Positions 1-10,544 of a stretch of 64,000 bases of DNA are shown piece after piece. The translations under genes and the position numbers were made by a program. Each line of letters opens with the position of its first letter. Position 1 is the first letter of the stretch. Under the pieces are notes generated by a model. It was not told the DNA's origin, searched no databases, and worked only from the letters and a program-made list of their open reading frames with translations. The DNA comes from Dermacentor variabilis (lineage: Eukaryota; Arthropoda; Arachnida; Ixodida; Ixodidae): positions 54,068,255-54,132,254 of the forward strand of contig NC_134576.1 of assembly GCF_050947875.1 (NCBI RefSeq). The letters are read 5' to 3'.

Positions 1-3
1 CAC

Positions 4-685
4 TCAAATAGACATAATCGCAGAAAGAAACACACTTGGGGCTAGTATGGTGCTAACTAGTGCGCGAGTCCGGGCTTGCCACGACGGCAGGGACATACAA
101 CAGTCTCGACGCGGCGACGCGGTGACAAGCTGACGAAAGGAGTGGCTCGGTCTCACCAAAGGTCGTGGTGTAAGTTGGTCGACCGGGCGACCGGAGCTGG
201 CCAGCTCTGGTCGGGAGAAGTAAAGCAGGCGGCTTGGTGGCACGAGTAGACGGCGGCGGCGTTCTGGCCGGGCAGCTGGGTGTAGAGCTCGGGCTCGTAG
301 CCCGACTGCTCTTGTCCTGCCCACGGGCACAGAAGCTCGAACGGCGACCTCGAGGAGCTGGCGGCCCGCTCAGGTAGACGGGCGACGCACAGGAACAGGT
401 TGGCAGTAGGCCCCGGTCGGGTGAAGTCCTGGTGACTCGGGTCCGGAACCCGACGGCCCGTCTTCAACGCCTGCTCCGGTGGTTGACCTCCTCCTGCCGT
501 CGCTTCCTGGGACTCTCCTGGCGTCTCCCCTGCGTCTCCTCTGCGTCTCCATGTGTGTCCTCTGGTTCTGCCAGCACACCACGCTTTTTCTTCTGATCTG
601 GCCGATTAGGCATTCTCGGATTGGCTGCCTGACGCCCCGCGGTCTTTTCTAATTGGTTGCTTTTCTTCTTTTTGTCATTTTTCAT
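4..685 (-). pseudogene. GC-rich minus-strand hypothetical ORF, broken copy
   Basis: I do not recognise the product. The first 73 codons, read leftward from 685, encode a very basic Lys/Arg/Gln-rich peptide that ends at a TGA near 466. The same frame is open for 209 codons in copies 2 and 3, where that codon is TGT (Cys). The downstream part there is rich in Pro, Ser, Arg and Ala, as any frame through GC-rich DNA tends to be. There is no domain, signal peptide or membrane segment. It could be the decayed end of an unidentified element, or a chance ORF in a CpG-rich block. Confidence 0.25.
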
Positions 686-1406
686 GCGCCGCGCGTTCTC
701 GTGCCGGACGCTCTTCGGCGTCGTTGTTTTCCATCCTCCAGCATGGAATCCGCCTCGGCGCGCGCACTCCTTGTCGTCTGCTCTTGACCGTCCCGATCAC
801 CGCAACATGCCGCGCACCACACATCACAACGTGTTATAAAAAGCAAGAGAGCTATACAATGTAATTCTTGTACGTTTGGACATATTTTCTCACACATTGT
901 GTCTCAGGACCAGGAATGCATTACAGGACACGTAGGGTGTCAGGGGGCTATCATACCCAAAAAACAGACAGTTAATTAATGTTTTAACGACGTATTCAAT
1001 ATGTAATTTCAAATTACAGTAGCCATATGGAAGCAGTGCTAACGTTATGGTAAAACTTGCCTATTAGACATCCTGACAGATTACCTGTAAACGTTTATTA
1101 GATATTCCACAAGACTCTCGTGGCACCTTTTGCGAAACTATGAAGTATGTTCGGTAAGTTACAATTCATGAATGAGGCACGGACGGGAAAGATATATGTA
1201 TTTTCGGGAAGGAATTGAATGCAATTTCGCAGTTGCGAACCGTGATTTCGTTTGAACTCGCGGTAGCATGTAAGTATTGAAGCACTGCCTAAATGTTCGA
1301 CAAGTGCATTTGATTGCATTAGCACTAGGAATGTCAAGGTGGAAAGAAGTGTCTCTGTGAAGTGTAGGAAGCCAGTCGCGTAGTAGAGGTAGAGCGGTGC
1401 TTAGGA
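686..1406. other. Non-coding spacer
   Basis: No credible gene. GC falls sharply to the right of about 850. Only short incidental ORFs occur on either strand. Equivalent spacers are 26378-27095 and 48196-48913. Confidence 0.5.
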
Positions 1407-1478
1407 GTGTGTGTGCGCGCGTGTGCACGTGCGTGCATGTGAGTGCGCGTGCGCGCGCGCGTGTGTGTGTCCGCGCGC
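1407..1478. repeat. GT/GC-rich microsatellite
   Basis: Alternating purine-pyrimidine run of GT and GC dinucleotides with a few interruptions, a potential Z-DNA former. It lies just upstream of the SINE-like block. Confidence 0.9.
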
Positions 1479-1514
1479 CCCCAATGCACCATTAAGTAAA
1501 AAAAATTAATTAAA

Positions 1515-1633
1515 TTGTGGTGTTTTACGTGCCAAAACTACTTTCTGATTATGAGGCACGCCGTAGTGGAGGACTTGGGAAATTTCGACCACCTGTGCAG
1601 TTTTAATGTGCACCTAAATCTAAGTACACGGGG
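1515..1633 (+). mobile_element. SINE-like dispersed repeat fragment (tick type)
   Basis: Begins TTGTGGTGTTTTACGTGCC after an AT-rich stretch and ends near AAGTACACGGGG. From memory this block (including the words TTATGAGGCACGCCGTAGTG and AATTTCGACCACCTG) is very abundant in hard-tick genomes and transcripts, where longer versions continue into a tRNA-like section. Here the downstream part is missing, so it is a truncated copy. The family assignment is recall, not a search. Confidence 0.5.
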
Positions 1634-1639
1634 CATCAT

Positions 1640-2950
1640 TAGTTATGTCCAGAAGTTTAGCACGGAATAGGTTCTGGGACGTTTTGTTACACATGTCAGC
1701 ACAGTAACGCAGTGATCGATAAGATACTGCAATGATGTGTCCTTCTTTGGTAATAATGAACGGTGTCCTTGATAAATCATCTGGTGAAGTAAGTATAACT
1801 CCCGATTGATAGACAACGTCAATATCAAACTCTTACAAAAAAATGGGACCTGTGAAAGAGGCAGTGATGTCCTTGTTTTGCGTGCAAAACCGACCAAAAT
1901 GCATGGTGGTAAATATTGCGCTGAAATATTTGGCTAAGAAAGTACGGTTGCAAATCTTTTAATGTCCATTGAACTGCTAGAGCCTCCAGCTAGGCAGAGG
2001 AATAATTGAGCTCTGCACGTTTGAATGACCTCCTCAGGTGCAACACAGCAAGGTGTCGTCGTTCTTCATTCTTTATTAGGAGAAGAGCAGCTAAACCGAG
2101 ACAAAAGCCATCTATGTCCTCTAACGTATTTAAATGCTCGAGACCCTTCTGAACACCTCTTTTGTTAGAACAGTAAGCCCCCTGCTATTTTATCACCGAT
2201 TGCCGTTGAAATGAACTATGGAAAGTACTCATCCCTCTTGTTTGTGATGGCTTTTAGCTCAAACATCTGATCACGAGAAGGTATGTGTGTATGATAAGCA
2301 GCTATGTCCATATTTAAACTGCTTTGTAGTGCGACTTCGTGTGATGCAACTGCAGAAGAGCGTTCTCCTTATGGACCTGGCATTGCACAATATATTTAAA
2401 TCGACAAACTGGATTGTTCACGCGTACGTCCGCTGCAGCTGTAAACACATTCTTTCTAAAGGAGAGAGCAGGCACAGCACGAAAACACAAAATGCTGTAA
2501 GGGGGCACATGTGTTGCACGTTTCTTTTAAAGTCTCAAAACGTGGTCATGGTGGTATGGAATCTTCTAAAACGACACTACCAGAATAAAAGGTATCACGC
2601 GCAAGGAGTACACGTTTCCTGAGTGCCTCTTTACCCTGTACTGTCTATTTTGCCGTTCACTAGCTTTGTTTCAATAAACACTCCACCAGACTGCCCGAGT
2701 TATCTGCTTCATGCGTTTTTTTTTTCACAAACAAAAAAGGAGTCCATCGGTGCTCCTTCTATTCTCACTAGCGAAGTAAGAATAGGCCAGGTTGGCAAAC
2801 GGCGGCCGCTAAACATGGAGCGGCAGTGTCCCAGCACTGGTTCATGTTTTGCTCACTCTTCGACGGATGGCGTGACGGCTATGTTAACGCCGCTCGCTGC
2901 TATCTCAACGCGGCTCGACGTTTCTTTTTTCAGGTGTCAGGCGTGCACAT
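1640..2950. other. Unassigned spacer upstream of P1
   Basis: No recognisable gene. AT-rich with short ORFs only. About 60 bp near 1705-1770 are missing from copies 2 and 3. A pyrimidine-rich stretch ending TTTTTTCAG at about 2934 could be a splice acceptor just before the THAP-coding start of P1. Confidence 0.4.
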
Positions 2951-2959
2951 GTGAGTGTG

Positions 2960-5651
2960 ATGGGCAGGAAATGTTTTGTTCCCGCTGCAGAACGGGTTAC
3001 AAAGGCTGTACAAAGAAATTGTCTCTCTTTTTTTCCATCGAAAGACGTAGAACGCTTGAACATTTGGTGTAGAGCTATCCCAAAGAAGTATCGAATACTT
3101 CAGCCAAATGATCACGTCTGCGAAAAGCACATCGTGCTTCATCTTGTGTCCAAGACCTGGGCACGTCTTTGTCACGTCTTCGGCACGTCTTGATGACTGC
3201 TCCGTCAAAGGCAACAGTGGCGAGCGATGCTGCTCCCACAAGATTTCCCGACGGCCCGGCTTACCTATCAAATACAGTGAAAACAAGGAAGCGCCCGGCG
3301 AAGAGACAACCGTGGTTGCAGTCGAAAAGGCGATGCACTGCATCAAAAGATTGTAACGAGCAAGAAACCTCGTGTAGCAATGACAGTGGTGGCACTAATG
3401 GAAGGTCGTTTCAAGCTTTGCTGAGTGCACCGGAACACAACATGGATGCGTTTGAAGAACAAAAATGTTATAAAACGCCCCAATCTGCTGCTCTCAGCTC
3501 ATCCATGGAATCGTGAGCTTGTTCGGCGATTTACCGCGGTCCTTTCTTCCGTCAAACTCACGAGGATACCACCTGCTCGACTTTGGAGAAGAAAAAAGCG
3601 TCGTTTTCTCCCAGCTGGAGCACACCAAAAAACCTGAAAGCCGTTTACTGTCAGATGCATGTCTATCGCCAGTGAGCCCCGCGTCTTCCTTGGTAACCAC
3701 TAGAATTGTTGAAATTCATGAAGATATGCTGGCAAACATAACCGTGATGGGAAGGTCAGGTTCAATGGCAGATGGGCAGTATGAAGGTACTTTAACAACT
3801 ATCGATCACGTTAAGGCTTTCTTAGAGCATGTTGATAAGACGAAACTGTGCAATCGTGGACCGAGCACTCTGGAGTACCCGCACGTTGAAGCAAAATGCG
3901 CACATCTTCACAACAACCAGAGATAGTGGCACAAGACATGCTCTATTGTTCTTGACCCAAGTTGCTCGAACTTATTAGTATGTCACAAATGTCCTGACCT
4001 TTTTCAAACGTCCCGCGAATGCACCAGAAAAGAACAGAACAAAGACTGCGCAGGCTTAGGCCTTCAGGTACGCGTCCGTTCACTTCATACCAGAGCAAGG
4101 ACAAAGTTGCAGCACTACATCGGGCAAATTATGCTTTGAAAAGGTCGAAAAATCATCTGCTTACCCGCTTTAAAAAAGTGTCGGTGGAGCTTGCAGAAGC
4201 TCATATCCACATGCAAAAAATGTCAGAAGAACTAGGCAAGAAACTACGCACAATAGATCTCCCTAGTGCTCAGCTGACCGTGGTAAAGCAGCGCGTAGCA
4301 GCAATGAGGTTGACGAACAAAAAAAAAGCAGACGGTACACAGAGGATTTCCTTCTGATGTGCTTGCTGTTGGACATACGCAGCCCATCTGCATACTAGGT
4401 CCTGCGAGATAACGAGGTGCTCCCCCTTCCTTGCGTTACGACAGTGCGCAAGTACCAGAGCATGATAAAAGTCAGGTGTGACTTTGACAAGAGGTTTTTC
4501 ACAGCCTTTAAGGAGAAGATGGCCACTAAAGACAATTTTCAAAGGGATGGAATAGTTGCTTTCAACGAAATGCGCGTCCGAAAGGAAATTCGAATTCTTT
4601 CGAAGACGATGACATACACTGGCTTCACTGATTATGGAGATTCTTCAGAGGCCCGCGACGACCTTGCTGACCACGGGCTTGTATTTACCTTTCGGTCATT
4701 TGGTGACAAGTACTCTCAGCCGACAACAGTGTTTGCAAGTAAGGGCCCCACAAAGGGAGCTGTACTCGCTCAGCTCTTCCTAAAAGCAATATTTTTGCTT
4801 GAAGACACGGGAGCCTTAGTCGACGCGGATGTACGTGATGGCGCAAGTACGAACCGTGCGATGTGGACAGAGTACGGAGTCACTGGAGCATTGCAGCGTA
4901 CCCGCAACTACTTCATCCATCCCACTGATGAACAACTCAATGTATATGTGTTCTCTGACGCACCCCATCTTATGAAATGCGTTTGGAACCGTTGACTTTC
5001 ACCGGAAGCGTCGTGCGTAAATGGCGATCGCGTTGACTGGGCACATTTTGACAGGCTGTTTATGGAGGATTCTAAACAGCCGGGAAATTTGCGTGTTTGC
5101 CTCAAATTAGCTCTGTTGCGCATCAACCCTTCAACGACCGAAAAAATGCGGGTGAAGCTGGCCACTCAGTTGTTCAGCTGGAGTGCAGCGAAAGGCGGCT
5201 TGGAGTTCTACTCGAAGTGAGGCACAAAATGGCTCAAAAATCTCAAGGCAACAGTAGAATTCACACTAAGGTTCAATGATCTTTTTGATGCTCTCAACTG
5301 AAACTATCCAAAGGAAAGCATCACTTTTGGCAGCAGAGATTTCAGGGTCCTGACCTCGTCGTTGCATTGCTTAAATAAAAGGGAAAAAATTCGCATCACG
5401 AAAAATCTCAAGAGCAAGTTTCCTAACCGCTGAGGGCCTTCGTGTGACTTTTGTCCGCACTGGAACCATCAAGATACGTGCTAAAGGAGTGTGGTTTCAA
5501 ATATGTTTTAACAGGAAAACTTAACCAAGACGTGTTGGAACGCTTCTTTGGGATCATCCGACAGGCTGGAGTCCAAAATAACCACCCATCTATGCGCACA
5601 TTTCTGCAGCTTTACAACGCGTTATCAGTTTACAGTTTGATTAAACCACCT
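2960..5651 (+). pseudogene. P-element/THAP-type transposase (P1), broken
   Basis: Degenerate THAP9/P-element-like transposase. Starting at ATG 2960 the reading shows a THAP zinc-finger signature spread over two frames: CFVP, then CRTGYKGC, then NIWCRAIPKK and NDHVCEKH. A Lys/Arg-rich linker and a coiled-coil-like segment (about 4090-4260) follow. The RNase H-like core is at 4417-4995, with DGASTNR and FSDAPHLMKCVW. The C-terminal part is at 5451-5651, with LNQDVLERFFG and SVYSLIKPP. There are at least three frameshifts, an in-frame TAG near 4399 and a TGA at 4993. The first acidic motif reads FNEM (4561-4572), where relatives as I recall them have Asp. Removing the later insertion and adding 7359-7502 gives about 945 codons, the size expected for the family. 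It cannot encode active enzyme. Confidence 0.85.
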
Positions 5652-7358
5652 CAGGGTGTCTACCAAGTTGACATTTCCACATTCCCCGAGTTTTCCAGGT
5701 TTTCCCTGAGCGTCTTTGCAAAATTCCCTGAGTGATGCAGAACTATGTTTTATGTCAAGATGGGCTGAAACCATATCGCCCGATGCTGTCACCCTCTAGT
5801 AAGCATACAAAAGAAAAGAAAACCGGCTTAGTCCAATTTCAATACTAAAGAGTAGTCTTTATGTTATTCAAAAAGAGAATAGGAGGGAGGGTTTAGTAAA
5901 ATGCAGAGCAAATAAGATGTCTTCGAAAAAAAATTGCAAATCGAGTCGGACAATCTTAAATACGAATAAAAAGGAGATGTATACAGATGCAACTATTTTC
6001 GAATATGAGCTACTTCTATCAACTGATAGCAAGCTCAGATGTATGAGGCCCGAACGGTGTCGCAATTGAGATTCTCTCTCAACAGCTCGTAAGTCAACCT
6101 CAACTGTCCTCACATACTCTCAGTCCACACACAACGCCTCAGTGTTGTGTTTCACTGCTTTAAAGAGTTTATGTTGGTTTGGATGGGGTAAACCTGCATC
6201 TCGGCATCAGCCAGCACTTTGTTTTTAGAGCTCAAGCTCCTTCAAAATGGCGGCCGCACGCTTCCTTTCCCGTTCATTCCTCAATGCGTAGGTCCTTTAT
6301 GTTCTTGTCCTCCTTCTGGCACTCGTTCGCCCCATAAACAACTTGAAGCACTACTTGGTCAGTTGCACAGTCCACCTCTGATTTTTCGAACTCCCTGGGA
6401 CCAGGAAAACGTCAGAAAAATCAGCGAGTTGGAAAAAATTAATGCATGTCATTTAGTGCCCTGCTCAAACCGCCACAGGCACACTCGAAAACGCTTTGAA
6501 TGCCTGCTGGTACACGTATTAGGCATATCGGTGCTCGTACTGAGACTTGAAATACCGGGCGTGTATAATTAAGGAATGTATACTGTGTCCCATGGCAATA
6601 GCCCCTTCCCACGCGTGTTATGCTTCACTGCAATACTTTTGCGTAAGCTTCACCAAGTAACATTTGTGTATGGAGGCGAAGCTGACTTTCGGGAACCGGC
6701 ATTGTGCAACACGCCGTGCTTTCCAAGATTCTAAGCCAACCGCGAGGACCACAAAGGCGGAGTCCGTGCCATTGCAGACAGCAGCGAATTCTTTCATTAA
6801 AAAACACGACAACCAACGCCAAGAAGCTTCATAGCGAACGTCAAAGCAGCTAGGCCTAGCGTTGCCGCCGTGGTGGCTTCGGCTGCCAGTGGATCTGCGT
6901 GCGAGAGCACCGGTTCAAGGCGGTAAGGTAATGAAAATGGCAGCGGTGGTGGCTTTGATTAATGCCGTTTCGGACCTACGGTCACAGCAAAACCTCCGGA
7001 AAATCGGACGGCGAAGAGTTCTTACGTCCGAAATTTAAGATGTTCTGATACGTTCACTCTATGGGGTACGTGGTGGTGCCGCGAAGCCGTCCAAATTATC
7101 GGGAATCCGGAAAGCCAGTCGTTGACTGTACACTGTAAACTCCTCCAGCCGACGACAGCGCATCAAAGACGATTCACTACAATACCTGTTGTTACTCGAG
7201 CCAGCGTTACCTCGACTTTCGACCCTTTCAAGAAAATTACAGCTAATTTTCCTTGATAGAAGCACAAATTCCCTGAGTTTTCCCTGAGTTTTTCCAGGCT
7301 ACTTAAAATCCCTGAGAATTCCCGGTTTCCCCGGTTTTCCCGGTTGGTAGACACCCTG
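5652..7358. mobile_element. hAT-like non-autonomous DNA transposon inserted in P1
   Basis: The ends are a perfect 15-bp terminal inverted repeat: CAGGGTGTCTACCAA at 5652-5666 and its complement at 7344-7358. TIRs starting CAG are typical of hAT elements. The 1,707-bp body has no transposase ORF, so it would need a partner enzyme. Copies of TTCCCTGAGTTTTCC-like sequence lie near both ends in direct, not inverted, orientation. No convincing 8-bp target duplication remains (AACCACCT on the left, ACTCCTAA on the right). It interrupts P1 between the KPP codons and the GNC codons. The family call is inferred from the TIR alone. Confidence 0.7.
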
Positions 7359-7502
7359 ACTCCTAAATTCGGAAACTGTCACGTTGAAAATGAATCTCGC
7401 CAAGGTGCTCCTGTAGTAACGCTCAAAGATTTGAGTTATGGCTGGCCTGCTACACAGTTATGTAGCCACGAGAATGAGGCAGTTCTGCAAACAAAAATCT
7501 GA
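7359..7502 (+). pseudogene. C-terminal remainder of P1 beyond the inserted element
   Basis: Open reading from the insertion edge to a TGA at 7500-7502. It contains a GNC motif followed by an acidic stretch and VVTLKDL, which resembles the end of tick THAP9-like transposases after the SLLKPP-type motif. The frame continues naturally from 5651 if the hAT-like element is removed. A possible polyadenylation signal (AATAAA near 7703) follows in copy 1. In copies 2 and 3 it is altered to AAGAAA. Confidence 0.65.
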
Positions 7503-9080
7503 GCCAAAAAATAGGTCGCAGGGGCTGCGAAAGCTGTCGAAGCATCAGTACGTGAAAAATGTACGTTTAATTTGTTGAATTAATTGATGGACGTCATGAA
7601 CTTCTCCGTGTGCGCGAAGTGTGTGCCAGTGGCCAGTTTGTTTATGGAACATTAACGCTTGAACGAATTATTGATTTTATGGCAAGCTCTATGTACATGT
7701 CAAATAAATGTCAATCTGCACAAAACTTCACTGCTTTTGCGTTCCTGGTTTTTAGATGACAGTCGTCCGTATAACTGACTCACGCAGAGAAAATGCCCAC
7801 AAACCAAGGCCAGTCCATGCTGTACACGAACATCCCAACCACCTCTATCAGAACATTCAACTTCGGTTATTAAAAAATGCGGCCTTCGAATAGCCAACAT
7901 TGGAAAGTTGTTTTGCAGCGCATTACAATATAACTGCGAGGTTACATATGTTACAGTACACGTAAAACTAGTTTTCGCGCGGAGGTTTTGGCATCTCATC
8001 GTGGCAAGTTCGGTGGGTGGGTTAGGTATCGTAGCCACTAATATTTGACACAGTTCGCTGCAGCGTCAAGGAGTCTAATCAGTATTGCCGACTACCGTTG
8101 CGCTGGACTCATCGTGCCATGCTGCTATACAGGCATGGATGAGAGCGTGCACTACATAGCTCTCGGAGCACGCTTAGTTTCGTGAAACGTATGCTTTGTT
8201 CATCGCAAACGGACTTCCATCTCAAGCTGGAATAACATACGCATCTAGCGAATTCGAACGTTTTATTGACGCTTTTCACATCCGTAATAACTCTCGCCCT
8301 GCTTTTCTGCTTCAAAACCAAGGCCCTTGTTGTGTCTGTGCCGCCATCTGCCGAGGCCGACGCAATACATGCACAACTCGGCTTCACGCATCGACGCTTA
8401 CGATTCGTGAAATGCAAACGCCTGGAGCCTCATTCAGCGTGTATATCCAGCGTGTTACAACTGGGTATACGCGACAATGTTCTTTTGTATTGACATTTGT
8501 ATTTATTAACACTATGTTTACCTGTTATTACTAGCTATTTATTTGTCACACAAATGAGGTAGTCACGCAATGTATCTACATATAGCAATTTGAATGCTTC
8601 TCAAATGAAGAGCAGAACTTATTTTGTAGCGGAACGGTATCCACACTGTTATGACCACTGCATGTGTTTCTCAGCTACTCATTCCTGCTCAACCATGGCA
8701 TAGAACTACAGAGAGAATGCGGTAGCAACAGCACATTCATGAAAGGAATGTTTATAAATGACGGCTTCAAACTTCCACGCTGTTTGTAGTCTCAAACACA
8801 TGCGCAGACATGGCGCTGGCTGCTCCGTCCACTTCACTGGCAGGAGAAACTGCGGCCATGTAAGGTTACATCACTGCCATACGCCTAGCAAAACTCTTTC
8901 CTATATGTAGAAGATGCCTCGTCGTACAACAGACAGCGCGAGCCCGAAAACAACCTCTAGCAACTGCCGCTGAGCTTATTTGCGACTCCAGAAATTTATG
9001 CGACACTTTGCAGCAAGTGCAGGAAAACATGCACGAAGGTCGGAGCAGATGCCCTGCCCTAGCCATAGTATTATGACCGG
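7503..9080. other. Unassigned spacer
   Basis: Probably starts with P1 3' sequence to about 7720. After that I recognise nothing. Short ORFs at 8196-8534 (+) and 8109-8417 (-) overlap on opposite strands and have no family features. They are changed or cut in copies 2 and 3 (for example an 11-bp difference near 8247/33890), which argues against coding function. Confidence 0.4.
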
Positions 9081-9281
9081 GTGCCCATGTTTAATGATAA
9101 AGAAGTGTCAAAGATTGAAGGTTATTTGCAGTCTCTGAAACTGAGGGCATGGGGCGACAACAAATTCATCCCGCCTGCATTTCCGTATGGTTCACAACTG
9201 CCGATGAGAGATGAGGCTCGCAATGGCCCTGGACCAGAGGCATTGGACAGGAGGCGACGTAAAAACAAAGCTTTAGTTTAA
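9081..9281 (+). CDS. Hypothetical 66-codon ORF
   Basis: The product is unrecognised. The predicted peptide starts MPMFNDKEVSKIEG and ends in a basic RRRRKNKALV tail. The TAA stop overlaps AATAAAATAAAA, a plausible polyadenylation signal. This may be the last exon of a larger transcript or chance. One amino-acid difference (Glu to Lys) separates copy 1 from copies 2 and 3. No domain or membrane segment is visible. Confidence 0.2.
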   Translation: MPMFNDKEVSKIEGYLQSLKLRAWGDNKFIPPAFPYGSQLPMRDEARNGPGPEALDRRRRKNKALV

Positions 9282-9366
9282 TAAAATAAAATCATGCCGG
9301 AGGCATGGTGAAAAAGAATGCATGCAAACGGCGCAAAGCTTCGCCGAAGCCGTCCGAGTCACAAAC

Positions 9367-9411
9367 TAACGCGATGCTAACGATGCTAACGCGATGCTAA
9401 CGCGATGCTAA
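9367..9411. repeat. Short tandem repeat, unit about 11 bp
   Basis: Four direct units of the type ACGCGATGCTA, one of them shortened to ACGATGCTA. Conserved in all copies. Confidence 0.85.
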
Positions 9412-9419
9412 ACTAACGA

Positions 9420-10544
9420 AGGCCCACATAGTGGGAATTTATGATTCTTGTGAAACGATAAAAAAATGTCCAACGCAAATTAAAAATACACCCGAAAAAC
9501 GCTACTCTAACTGATTGTAGTAAAACGAACATGTGATGACTAATTCAATAAAAGATGAAACGCCATCGGAAAAAAAAAATCACAGAAAATTACGATACGT
9601 CTTTTCATTGACGTGTCTTTTGTGTGATGGTCAAATAGGTACTCGGTCTATATTACGAAGGGAACACTGAGTAGCGCTGCTGGCATGGACAATCTGCCTC
9701 GTGCAGCATATCGGAAACAGTGGGAGCCACAAAAGGAGCCGCCGCACACCAACTCCGCTGATGCAGCACTGAGCAATGCGCACTGCACTGGCGCCATCTT
9801 GTAGCGGTTGTCGCTGCAAAAGGCATATTGCACGTCTTGTGGGAGAGCTCTCCGTGGAGACGAGACCTCCCTTTTTCATTCACCGCTGTGCTCAGCTCGT
9901 TCGCTCGGTTAGGCTGCTGCCACCAGTGCTAAACGCAAGAACGAGCGCTTAAGAGCTGCACTCTAACACATTCCGAGAGCGGGTTGGAACACGAAGCTTA
10001 GCTGCGACGTGCTCGTACAGATCCCGATCCGAAGAGGCGATGGGCTACTGGTACCTCACCACCAAGAGTCATGGCGGACTGGCATCGTCTGTCTAATTCC
10101 AAAGACTATAGCTTGTGGTTCCAGCCTGCCGACCACACTTCAGCTGTCTCGATGCACCACTCCGCCGCTCCGTCTTCCAAACCCGTTTTCCATGGCTTGC
10201 CCATCTCTCGCCGCATCGCACCGACTCACGTGACCAACAGGTCCAGCGAGTTCAGGAATAACACGCAGCTTCCCTCCCAACTGTTCCATAAGCAGCGCTG
10301 CGACTGCTTTGGCAATGGCGGCCACCATCATATGGGACAGGTGGGCACGCATCTTGTGTGTTAGTCAGGGAGATAGTAATGTAGCTGCGTTTGTTTTTGA
10401 ACATTTTCGCACTAGACCAAACGATCGGCAGAATCAGTAAAATGTTCAGTGTATGCGGGTTGCAACATGTAATTTCATATGACAGCCTGCCTGGTAATGC
10501 AGTCTGTAATGCAAGTGTCTCCATAGTACTTAATCTTTAATTGA
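9420..10544. other. Unassigned region upstream of the LINE
   Basis: No recognisable gene. It may include the LINE 5' untranslated region immediately before ATG 10545, but I cannot place the LINE 5' end. Several short ORFs overlap on both strands (about 9630-10360) and none has family features. Confidence 0.4.

Noticed and set aside
835..843. TATAAAAAG on the plus strand, a TATA-box-like word (also in copies 2 and 3)
   Set aside because: No gene follows on the plus strand, and the nearby minus-strand ORF faces the other way. One word is not enough.
8196..8534. 112-codon plus-strand ORF and its overlapping minus-strand partner
   Set aside because: The frames are broken by an 11-bp difference in copies 2 and 3, and there is no recognisable domain.
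9367..9411. Possible CRISPR-like direct repeats
   Set aside because: The units are about 11 bp and contiguous, with no spacers, in an animal genome.
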